DNA from: Flavihumibacter fluminis
GTDB taxonomy: Bacteria > Bacteroidota > Bacteroidia > Chitinophagales > Chitinophagaceae
Length of the DNA stretch: 64,000 nt
Assembly: GCF_021491375.1 (NCBI RefSeq)
Contig: NZ_JAKEVY010000001.1
Location: forward strand, 558,001 to 622,000
Direction: 5' to 3'
Shown: piece after piece, positions 42,750-50,883 of the stretch
How positions within the stretch are numbered: the stretch's first letter is position 1
Layout: every line of letters starts with the position of its first letter
The notes under the pieces: model-generated
What the model was told of the DNA's origin: nothing
Databases searched by the model: none
Seen by the model: the letters and a program-made list of their open reading frames with translations, nothing else
Program-made: the position numbers and the translations under genes

Positions 42750-45647
42750 TCAATTGAGATAAATGAATTCCTTCAGGTTAAAAATGGTATGAGCAAAATC
42801 CTTCCACACAGTTCGGCTGTTCTTTTCCGTTAGTCTGGTCAGCAATTGATTCGCTTCCCTGATTTCATCTCCTGTTGCGGCCCTGCCAAAACAATTCTTA
42901 TAGAGCCATTGAATTTTTTCCTCCCGGGTCTTCAATCCCTTTTTCTCCAATCGCTCTGCCAATCGCGCCGCTTCCTGCATAACAAAGGGATCATTCATCA
43001 GGATAAGCGATTGCGCCGGCACATTGGTCACTTCTCTTTTACCAAAACTGGTAAAGGGAATGGGACGATCAAAACTGGTCAGCATGGGATCCAGGAAATT
43101 CCGGCGAACCTCCAGGTAAACAGTTCTTCTGCCGCTGCCATCCAGTGGACCAGATTGAGCCGGTTTACCTCGTCCATTCATAAAGGAAGTAATATGCTGA
43201 GGAACGGGAGGACCATACATGGAAGTATCCAACCTGCCAGAAACAGCCAGCATCGCATCACGTATCGCCTCCGCTTCCAATCGCCGCAAAGGGAAATGAG
43301 ATAACCAGGTATTAGCCGGATCTTTTTCCTTGCTGTCATTTACCGGTACGGTGGAGCGTTGAAACGTTTCCGATAATACGATCGTACGGATCAATTGTTT
43401 AACAGAATAATTATGCTGTTTAAAGGATAGACTCAGGTAATCCAGTAATGCAGGATGTGATGGAAGTTTTCCCTGCAATCCAAAATTATCAACAGTTTCC
43501 ACAATTCCTTTTCCAAAGAGATGATGCCATATCCTGTTTACCATTACGCGGGTAGTAAGGGGATTGTTTTCTTCCAGCAAGGCTTCTGCCAATTGAAGGC
43601 GTCCGCTACCGGCTACATCCAGGTTGTTGGATCGAGTACCCAGGGCCGTTAGAAAAGTTCGGGGTACTTTTTCTGCTGACAACTCCTGGTAATTGCCACG
43701 TATGAAAACCGGACTGTTTTTACCAAAACCGTCAGTAACACCATAGAAGAACCGGAGAGAGTCGCGCAGAGCAAGCCGTAACCGGGATTCCTGCTCCAGA
43801 AGCGATTGTATGGAAGGATCAACTTTTAGCTTTTTGATCTGGCGATTCAATGCGGAAACTACCAGCCCCTTGTTGGCTGGTTCAATCCATTTTTTATTGT
43901 ACGCAATAGCATAACGGGCATCCACATACGAATCAGGCCGCTGGACGAAAACATGATTTTCATAAACACCCGGCAGCAGTTCAATATACGCCTTATGGCC
44001 TTTCCATTGTCCTACATCAAATACATATTGTTTCCATTTGGTATCGCTTACCAGTTGTTCGATATTTCCATAAATCGGCCAGCGAATCAATTGGAAATTA
44101 TCAATCACAATCCGGATCACGGACTCTCTTCCTGCTGCTTCCACACCAATAAAATTGGTTGATATGGTAAAGTCTGGCGAACGAAGCGCCCCATAGATAC
44201 CAAGCGCCGTTTTCCTGCTGCTGGCCATTCCTTCCCGGATACCCATGAATTGGTATTGGTCATTAAATACGGGATCACCAAGAGTGGTCCTGCTACTAAA
44301 AGCCAGTCCATCTGCTTTCCAGCCTTCCAGATCGGTACCGGAAAAATTACCCAACACCTGGTATCCGGAATCAGCAGGAGATGCAGGCTGCTGGTTATTC
44401 GTTTGCAGCAGCACGTTAGCAGTGCCCGATTCCTGCAGCTGCTGGTGCGCCCATTGCCTTACCTGTTCCTGGATTTGTTGCAGGTTTTGGAGTATTTGTA
44501 CTTTTGAGCCCTGGTTAACCGGTTGGGGACTGAACCGGGTGCCTTCCATAACGCCGTAAAAAGAATAATAATCTTTTGCTGAAATCGGATCAAACTTATG
44601 ATCATGACAACGGGCACAACTAATGGTAAGGCCCAGGAAAGCCTTACCTGTTACATCTATCATGTTATCAATGCGATCCGCTTCATCTTTTCGGATATCA
44701 ACCGGGCTGTGCGAGCCTTCCGCCATCGTTAAAAAAGCAGTTCCAAGGATGGATTCGTTTTCATTACCCGGACCGACTCTTGGTTTTGGCAATAAATCGC
44801 CGGCCAGTTGTTCTCTGACCAGTTGATCAAAAGGAATATCTGAATTAAAGGCCCGGATCAAATAATCGCGATAGCGCCAGACCTCCTGAATCTGATAATC
44901 AAATTCATGTCCGCGCGTTTCCGCATAACGGGCAATATCCATCCAATGGCGGGCCCATCTCTCTCCGAAACGGGGGGATTGCAAATAATAATCCACCATC
45001 TTTACGTAGGCATCCTCGTTCGTTTCAGTCAAAAAAAGCTGCTGCTCTTTTTCGGTTGGTGGTAATCCGGTTAGGAGAAAGGATACCCTGCGCAGGAGTG
45101 ATTCGGGATTGGCTCGCGGAGCGGATTTGATTCCACGTTCATCCAGTTCTTGCTGAATGAAAAAATCAACCGCATTTTCTTTATATTTTTTTTCAAGCAG
45201 GCTGCTGTCAGGGGGAATAAAAGCCCAGTGAGGATCATAGGTGGCGCCCTGGTCGATCCACTTCTCCAGGATAGCCATTTCCTGTTGTGTAAGTTTCAAG
45301 TTGGATTCGGGTGTTGGCATTACCTGGTCCGGGTCTTTGTGATAAATGCGTTCCACCACCATGCTATTGGCAGCATGGCCGGGATCAATCGCACGACCGC
45401 CATTTTTCAATAAGGCTGTTGCCCCTTCATAGGTATCAAGCCGAAGGTTTGCTTTCCGGCTGCTTTCATCCGGACCATGACATAGATAACATTTTTGAAC
45501 GAGGATGGGCTTTACATGGTAGTTAAAATCAACGGTATCCGGAATACCGGCTGAAGCATCCGTTCCGCATCTGCTAAACAGTGCAATGGAGATAAACAAT
45601 CCTGCTACTACCCAGGTTGATTTTTGCCGAAAAAACCGGAAGCCCAT
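42750..45647 (-). CDS. Cytochrome cassette copy B: PSCyt1-DUF1549-DUF1553 dihaem protein with inserted domain
   Basis: The 965-residue exported protein probably has Cys27 (ALFSRC) as a lipidation site. PSCyt1 carries CYLCHGP at 53-59 and axial-type Met110 (VMPTPES). DUF1549 carries the second haem motif CARCHDHKFDP at 344-354. DUF1553 fills the C-terminal third. Between them, about residues 375-600, is an insertion absent from copy A. It contains a beta-rich segment (NFSGTDLEGWKADG onward) that looks like a carbohydrate-binding or laminin-G-like module. TTTG lies 4 bases before its ATG. It is first in cassette B, and tandem repeats lie about 90 bases upstream. Confidence 0.83.
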   Translation of the reverse strand: MGFRFFRQKSTWVVAGLFISIALFSRCGTDASAGIPDTVDFNYHVKPILVQKCYLCHGPDESSRKANLRLDTYEGATALLKNGGRAIDPGHAANSMVVERIYHKDPDQVMPTPESNLKLTQQEMAILEKWIDQGATYDPHWAFIPPDSSLLEKKYKENAVDFFIQQELDERGIKSAPRANPESLLRRVSFLLTGLPPTEKEQQLFLTETNEDAYVKMVDYYLQSPRFGERWARHWMDIARYAETRGHEFDYQIQEVWRYRDYLIRAFNSDIPFDQLVREQLAGDLLPKPRVGPGNENESILGTAFLTMAEGSHSPVDIRKDEADRIDNMIDVTGKAFLGLTISCARCHDHKFDPISAKDYYSFYGVMEGTRFSPQPVNQGSKVQILQNLQQIQEQVRQWAHQQLQESGTANVLLQTNNQQPASPADSGYQVLGNFSGTDLEGWKADGLAFSSRTTLGDPVFNDQYQFMGIREGMASSRKTALGIYGALRSPDFTISTNFIGVEAAGRESVIRIVIDNFQLIRWPIYGNIEQLVSDTKWKQYVFDVGQWKGHKAYIELLPGVYENHVFVQRPDSYVDARYAIAYNKKWIEPANKGLVVSALNRQIKKLKVDPSIQSLLEQESRLRLALRDSLRFFYGVTDGFGKNSPVFIRGNYQELSAEKVPRTFLTALGTRSNNLDVAGSGRLQLAEALLEENNPLTTRVMVNRIWHHLFGKGIVETVDNFGLQGKLPSHPALLDYLSLSFKQHNYSVKQLIRTIVLSETFQRSTVPVNDSKEKDPANTWLSHFPLRRLEAEAIRDAMLAVSGRLDTSMYGPPVPQHITSFMNGRGKPAQSGPLDGSGRRTVYLEVRRNFLDPMLTSFDRPIPFTSFGKREVTNVPAQSLILMNDPFVMQEAARLAERLEKKGLKTREEKIQWLYKNCFGRAATGDEIREANQLLTRLTEKNSRTVWKDFAHTIFNLKEFIYLN

Positions 45648-45734
45648 AATGCAAATCGTTAGACTTCTAATTTAACCAATCCTCGCGGAGCTTCCGAATT
45701 CTGACTATATAAACCTGGCTGTTTTACGCATAGT

Positions 45735-45771
45735 GGAGAAAAAATTCCGCATTTTGGAGAATTTCCGCATT
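45735..45771. repeat. Tandem imperfect direct repeat upstream of cassette B
   Basis: Two units, GGAGAA plus AAAA plus TTCCGCATT (45735-45753) and GGAGAA plus T plus TTCCGCATT (45756-45771), follow each other with 2 bases between. They lie at the end of the D-threonine-aldolase-like gene, about 90-125 bases upstream of the cassette B start, a place suited to an activator site. The rest of this 122-base gap shows nothing clear. Confidence 0.45.
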
Positions 45772-46888
45772 ATAAAGTAAGCTTGCGGTCCCGCGCCAGA
45801 GTTTTCCACTCGCCTGAAATATTACCCTCTACCACAGTGAATGCTTTTTCATACAGTGCCACAGTGGGACAAATATGCCAGGGCAGACCAACCAATAGAT
45901 CCCCAATTTGAAATGCATCTGTTTCTGTAGTAGTAAAGAAAAAATGTTCTTCACTGTGACCAACTGGCGTGAGTCCGGCTGCATTCAACCAATGCACTCG
46001 TTTATCCAGGCTGTTTTCAGATGCAATGGATTTATGCCCAAGATCGGTGGTAATACGGTTACCATCTGGCATGGAGACCACCCTGCTTAACACAACCGCC
46101 GCTGGAATAAAAGGGGTGTCAGATAATTTTTCGGAATAGGATTGATCCCAGTAAACAAAGGTACCCGGACTACAAACCAGGTCTGGATAACCAGCTAAAA
46201 TTGGAAAGCTGGGCATACCGCCAGCTATTATTTCCACGTTTTTGCAGCCACGCTCCTGTAAAATTGATTTCATTTTCCATACGGGTGCGAAAGCAGCTTC
46301 CACACGTTGTTTTCTTACATGAGGATCAGGGTCGGAAATGTGTCCGTCGTAGGCATGTAATCCTTTTACGGTTATACCTTCCCGTTGATTAATATAAAGG
46401 TATAAATCCACAGCAGTATCATCCGGTTTCATTCCCGTGCGGTGCATCCCCACATCCAGATCAAGGTACACGGAGATGGACAACCGAAGAGTAGTTGCTT
46501 TCTCCAATAGTGCCTCAGCGCTGATTGCATTATCAACCAGGCAGGAAAATTGGGTATCAGGATAAACCTGCATGAGTTGCAGGAATCGATCGATTTTTGG
46601 TCCGACTGGCTGGTAAGCCAATAACACATCCGGCACTCCCTGCTGTGCCAGCATATCCGCTTCCGCGATGGTGGAACATTTGAATTGCTGAATGCCGGCT
46701 TGCAGCAGGAGTTGAGTCAGATCCGGCGACTTATGCGTTTTGGCGTGGGGTCTTAACCGTTTGACATCTCCAACCATCCGAATGGCTGTATCGATATTCT
46801 GTTTCACTCGTTCAGGGTAAACAACCAGGGCCGGAGAATCAATCATTCCCATGCCTTCAAATAAAAACCAAGGGGATTCCTGCTTCAT
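45770..46888 (-). CDS. D-threonine aldolase-like PLP enzyme (alanine racemase N-terminal fold)
   Basis: This 372-residue fold-type III PLP enzyme is of the D-TA/DSD1 group. The PLP lysine is Lys50 in RPHAKTHKS. The D-serine-dehydratase-like C-terminal beta domain ends with the metal pair His338 and Cys340 in PWHICPTV. Such enzymes split D-threonine or other D-3-hydroxy amino acids into glycine and an aldehyde, or dehydrate D-serine, and need a divalent metal. It has no signal peptide. It is divergent from a TonB-dependent receptor and reads toward cassette B. Substrate not determined. Confidence 0.85.
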   Translation of the reverse strand: MKQESPWFLFEGMGMIDSPALVVYPERVKQNIDTAIRMVGDVKRLRPHAKTHKSPDLTQLLLQAGIQQFKCSTIAEADMLAQQGVPDVLLAYQPVGPKIDRFLQLMQVYPDTQFSCLVDNAISAEALLEKATTLRLSISVYLDLDVGMHRTGMKPDDTAVDLYLYINQREGITVKGLHAYDGHISDPDPHVRKQRVEAAFAPVWKMKSILQERGCKNVEIIAGGMPSFPILAGYPDLVCSPGTFVYWDQSYSEKLSDTPFIPAAVVLSRVVSMPDGNRITTDLGHKSIASENSLDKRVHWLNAAGLTPVGHSEEHFFFTTTETDAFQIGDLLVGLPWHICPTVALYEKAFTVVEGNISGEWKTLARDRKLTL

Positions 46889-46947
46889 ATCCAGAAAGAT
46901 AAGCCTTCACCATCGCTCCTGTTCAATTATCGAAAAAATTTAAAAAT

Positions 46948-47077
46948 AGTAGTCTACTTATTTGATAGGATAAAAATAAGCACTAGTTTTACATTCTCTA
47001 CAGTATTAATAGACTATTACCACTAATTCTGAGACGATTTGCCTTTTAGCTTAATAATGTATCCATTATACATTATT
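46948..47077. promoter_or_regulatory. Divergent control region with three inverted repeats
   Basis: The 232-base gap between the D-threonine-aldolase-like gene and the TonB-dependent receptor holds AGTAG-T-CTACT (46948-46958), TAATAG-A-CTATTA (47007-47019) and a perfect 10-bp dyad AATAATGTAT / ATACATTATT with 5 bases between (47053-47077). The last is the strongest operator candidate. It lies 44 bases before the receptor start. AT richness makes the two shorter ones uncertain. Confidence 0.4.
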
Positions 47078-47120
47078 GGGATTTGCCACTTATTGTCAAA
47101 ATTTAACCAGACCAGCAACC

Positions 47121-49670
47121 ATGAACAAGATTTTTATCACACTATTGTTTATCATTTCGGGTTTTATAGCCACGGCACAAAGCCGGCTAACCGGAACCAT
47201 CAAGGATGAAAAAGGGCAGCCCGTGGAAGCGGCCACTATTAAAATCAAAAACACTTCCCGCTCTACGGTGGCGGATGCAAAGGGGCATTTTACCTTAACA
47301 GGATTACCGCCCCTCCCTTTTACGCTGCAAATCAGTTCTGCCGGTTATGCTCCTGCAGAACTGCCTTTAAACCAGTTGAAGGATTCTTCCATTACCATCA
47401 TCTTACTGGAGAATTCACAGCTTTCGAATGTAGTTATTACCTCCCGCCGCCGGGTGGAATCTGCCCAGGACGTACCGATTCCAATTTCAGTACTGGGAGG
47501 AGCCCAGGTGGAGGATGCCGGTGCCTTTAATGTAAACCGGTTAAAAGAACTGGTACCAACGGTACAATTATATTCTTCCAATCCGCGTAATACGACCTTA
47601 AACATAAGAGGTATTGGATCCACATTTGGATTGACCAATGATGGCATTGATCCGGGTGTAGGCTTTTATGTGGATGGTATGTATTATGCAAGGCCTGCAG
47701 CCACCACGCTTGACTTTATCGATATAGAGCAAATAGAAGTGTTAAGAGGTCCGCAAGGCACCTTATTCGGAAAAAACACAACTGCCGGAGCGTTTAATAT
47801 TACTACCAAAGCGCCGAAATTCAAACCAGGTGCAAGCTTTGAAGTAAGTTATGGGAACTATGGTTTTGTTCAGGCAAAAGCATCGGTTACCGGAGGCATT
47901 TCCAAAAAATTAGCCGGGCGTATCTCCTTCTCCGGAACACAACGCAATGGGCTGATTGAAAATATTTCAACCGGAAGATCGGTAAACGATCTGAACAACA
48001 TTGGGGTTCGCGGTCAATTACTGTATACGCCATCCGACAAGGTAAAAATCACATTTATAGGAGACATTACAGATCAAAAGCCGGATGGTTATGCACAGGT
48101 GGTAGCTGGTGTGGTAAAAACCCAGCGGGCTGGTTACCGGCAGTTTGACAGTATCATCGCAGACCTGGGTTATCAACTCCCCTCCCGCAATCCCTTTGAC
48201 CGGATTGTGGATCATAATACTACCTGGAAATCAGGTAACCAGTTGGGAGGACTCTCTGTAAATGTGGATGCCAAAATCGGTGGTGGTACCCTTACTTCCA
48301 CTACCGCCTGGCGCTATTGGAACTGGGACCCTTCCAATGACCGCGACTTTACTGGATTACCCGTACTAACACTCTCCCAGGCTACTTCCAAACACCAGCA
48401 ATGGACCCAGGAAATTCGTTATGCGGGGGAATTTTCTTCCAGGCTGAGTGGAGTTGCCGGCGTGTTTTTAATTGGACAAGATCTAAAAACCGATCCTTTC
48501 CACATCGAAGAATCCGGAGCTGCTCAATGGCGGTTTTCGCAAAGCAGTACGAGTAATTTATGGCGCACACCCGGACTCTTTGAAGGCTATGGTATTCGAA
48601 CCCGTTCCCGATTGGAAACCTTTGGCGCAGCGGCATTTGGTCAGTTAGACTGGGCGATAACAGAAAAACTGCATGTATTACCTGGTATTCGCTATAACTA
48701 TGATCGGAAAAAAGTTGACTTTGACCGGCAAACCTATGGCGGACTTCAGACAGAAGACCCGGCGCTGCTGGCTTTGAAAAGAGCTGTTTACACCAACCAG
48801 GCATTCACCGCCGATGTGGATGAAAGTAATATATCCGGACAACTAACGGTGTCGTATAAGGTAAGAAATGATATCAATGCATTTGCAACCTATTCGTTGA
48901 GTTACAAACCGGTTGGCATCAACCTGGGTGGATTGCCGACCTCCAACGGAGAAGTATTGATTGAACTGGCCAGGATCAAACCGGAAAATGTAACCCATTA
49001 TGAAGTAGGTTTGAAAACTTCTCCCAGCCGAAATTTTATTTTCAACATCGTAGCTCACCAGACCGATATAAAGGATTATCAGACACAGGTACAAACTGCG
49101 GAAGTGGGTGTAAATCGTGGTTATCTTGCCAATGCGGAAAAAGTAAGAGTTTGGGGAATTGAATCGGATGCGAACTATAAGATCAATGACCACCTGACAT
49201 TGTACGCCAATCTCGCATATACGGAAGGCAGGTATCTCTCCTTTACAAATGCTCCTGTACCCCTGGAAGAAACCGGATCCTCCACCTCCTTCAAGAATGT
49301 TTCTAACGGTAGCCTCCCCGGGATCTCAAAATGGGCAGGATCAATAGGTGGCGAAATTCAATCCGCTGTCAAAAAAGTATTCAGTAAAGAAGGCCGTTAT
49401 TTCCTGGCAATCGACAATTATTTCCGTACTGGTTTCTCTTCGAGCCCTTCTCCTTCAAAGTATCTGAACGTTCCCGGTTATGCGCTTTTTAATGCAAGAG
49501 TGGGCTATCGTTCGAGAGAAGGAATCAGCATTTTTCTCTGGGGCAGAAACCTGCTGAACAAAAATTACTTTGAGCAATTGCTTCCTGCCGCGGGAAATGC
49601 AGGGCACTATGCTGCCGTATTGGGAGACCAGCGAACTTATGGCGTCACGCTGCGGTACGCCATAAATTAA
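47121..49670 (+). CDS. TonB-dependent receptor with carboxypeptidase-like N-terminal domain
   Basis: The 849-residue outer-membrane receptor starts at ATG 47121 (signal peptide MNKIFITLLFIISGFIATAQ). A carboxypeptidase-regulatory-like domain spans about 22-105. The plug (about 115-225) has FNVNRLKELVPTVQLY, the NIRGIGS segment and the classical EVLRGPQGTLFGKNTTAGAF. A 22-strand-type barrel follows. The sequence resembles the FecA/CirA-like and sugar-transport receptors of Proteobacteria more than SusC. It ends with RYAIN, overlapping the convergent serine hydrolase by 4 bases. Ligand unknown; siderophore or oligosaccharide are both possible. Confidence 0.88.
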   Translation: MNKIFITLLFIISGFIATAQSRLTGTIKDEKGQPVEAATIKIKNTSRSTVADAKGHFTLTGLPPLPFTLQISSAGYAPAELPLNQLKDSSITIILLENSQLSNVVITSRRRVESAQDVPIPISVLGGAQVEDAGAFNVNRLKELVPTVQLYSSNPRNTTLNIRGIGSTFGLTNDGIDPGVGFYVDGMYYARPAATTLDFIDIEQIEVLRGPQGTLFGKNTTAGAFNITTKAPKFKPGASFEVSYGNYGFVQAKASVTGGISKKLAGRISFSGTQRNGLIENISTGRSVNDLNNIGVRGQLLYTPSDKVKITFIGDITDQKPDGYAQVVAGVVKTQRAGYRQFDSIIADLGYQLPSRNPFDRIVDHNTTWKSGNQLGGLSVNVDAKIGGGTLTSTTAWRYWNWDPSNDRDFTGLPVLTLSQATSKHQQWTQEIRYAGEFSSRLSGVAGVFLIGQDLKTDPFHIEESGAAQWRFSQSSTSNLWRTPGLFEGYGIRTRSRLETFGAAAFGQLDWAITEKLHVLPGIRYNYDRKKVDFDRQTYGGLQTEDPALLALKRAVYTNQAFTADVDESNISGQLTVSYKVRNDINAFATYSLSYKPVGINLGGLPTSNGEVLIELARIKPENVTHYEVGLKTSPSRNFIFNIVAHQTDIKDYQTQVQTAEVGVNRGYLANAEKVRVWGIESDANYKINDHLTLYANLAYTEGRYLSFTNAPVPLEETGSSTSFKNVSNGSLPGISKWAGSIGGEIQSAVKKVFSKEGRYFLAIDNYFRTGFSSSPSPSKYLNVPGYALFNARVGYRSREGISIFLWGRNLLNKNYFEQLLPAAGNAGHYAAVLGDQRTYGVTLRYAIN

Positions 49671-50794
49671 TCAGCTTTAATTATTCCTGCATACAGCTGC
49701 TCAATCACTGATCTGATAACAGCATTGTACCCCTCGGCATACCGGGGGGTACAGCCATTGCTGATTACCACAATCCCCCATTTTTCGGCTGGATCAAAAA
49801 ACATGGCACTGTACAATCCATAGGCGGAACCTGTATGCCCGACCAGCTCTTTGCCTGTTATTAATCGGGTTGTTTTTTCCAATGCCAGTCCATAATTCTC
49901 CTGGGCAGACAAAGGGGTTTGCATCAAGCGGCTATGCTTTTGAGAAATAAGCCGCTTTCTATTACTCTTTCCGTAATTCATATGCATCATCATATAACGG
50001 GCAAGGTCAATCGCAGAAATCTTCATACCACCGGTTGGTGAGAAAACAGGTGTGCTATATCCCATGGTATAGTTCCGGATCTCCTCACTGCGCGGCGCAT
50101 AAGCCCCCGGAGAAGCGCGAAATCCGATGGTATCATTTACATATTCATAAATCGTGGCAAAACGACTGGCATCCAGTGAATCAATGCAATATCCGCCATA
50201 TAAACCCAATGGATCCAGTATATGTTTTTTAACATACTGATCAAATCGCTCTCCACTATACTTTTCTATGATGGTACCAATCATATTAAAATTCAGATTG
50301 CAATACTGGTACCCTTCGCCGGGAGCATACGTATTATAACAACTATCTGCATTCGGATTTTTTGCCGGGTTGATAGCATCCAGGGTAAAATAGCCCTGAC
50401 GGTCGTTGATGCTGGAACGATGAGATAATAAATGCTCCAGTGTAATCACTTTATCCGGATACCGGGGATTGCGCACCCTGAAACCAATCAGCTCACTTAC
50501 GTCATCACTCAGTTTAAGCTTACGTGCCTCCACCAGTTGTAAAATAGCTGTAGCTGAAAAGGATTTGGAAATAGAAGCAATACGGAAAATATCCGTATTG
50601 CTTAATTGAGTTTTTGATTCGAGCTGCTTGTACCCAAAATTCTGACTGTAAACGAGCTTATTTTCTTTTACTACGGCAACCGCTATGCCTACTGCCTTGC
50701 CAGAATCAATCAGGTGTTGAATGGCAAGTTCCGCTTTTTCGATTTGCGCAACGGCCATGGCGGGAAGCAGTAAGAGGAGCAGGAATCTTATCAT
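49667..50794 (-). CDS. Secreted serine hydrolase (class C beta-lactamase/PBP4* family)
   Basis: The 375-residue secreted enzyme starts at ATG 50794 with a signal peptide MIRFLLLLLLPAMAVAQ. It carries the SxxK motif in ASISKSFS (nucleophile Ser near 72), the Tyr motif YCN (near 165) and the third-box motif GHTGS (near 327). Family members act as D-alanyl-D-aminopeptidases, esterases or, rarely, lactamases. A longer in-frame N-terminus exists, but it is translated from the dispersed repeat and breaks the signal peptide, so I reject it. Confidence 0.85.
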   Translation of the reverse strand: MIRFLLLLLLPAMAVAQIEKAELAIQHLIDSGKAVGIAVAVVKENKLVYSQNFGYKQLESKTQLSNTDIFRIASISKSFSATAILQLVEARKLKLSDDVSELIGFRVRNPRYPDKVITLEHLLSHRSSINDRQGYFTLDAINPAKNPNADSCYNTYAPGEGYQYCNLNFNMIGTIIEKYSGERFDQYVKKHILDPLGLYGGYCIDSLDASRFATIYEYVNDTIGFRASPGAYAPRSEEIRNYTMGYSTPVFSPTGGMKISAIDLARYMMMHMNYGKSNRKRLISQKHSRLMQTPLSAQENYGLALEKTTRLITGKELVGHTGSAYGLYSAMFFDPAEKWGIVVISNGCTPRYAEGYNAVIRSVIEQLYAGIIKAD

Positions 50795-50813
50795 AATGTA
50801 TGCATAGTTTTTA

Positions 50814-50842
50814 AAGTGAGACGTCAGACGTGAGATGTGAGA
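50814..50842. repeat. Dispersed intergenic repeat (copy 2)
   Basis: These 29 bases are identical to 9481-9509. This copy lacks the second palindrome arm. AATTATGAA-type modules follow at 50850-50880, in the opposite order to copy 1. It lies between the serine hydrolase start and the end of the M28 peptidase gene. Confidence 0.75.
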
Positions 50843-50883
50843 AGGGTCCAACTTCATAATTCATAATTCTTACTTCATAATTC

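Noticed and set aside
50795-50857. In-frame 21-residue N-terminal extension of the serine hydrolase ending at 49667
   Set aside because: It is translated largely from the dispersed repeat and would bury the signal peptide; ATG 50794 gives a normal secreted protein.
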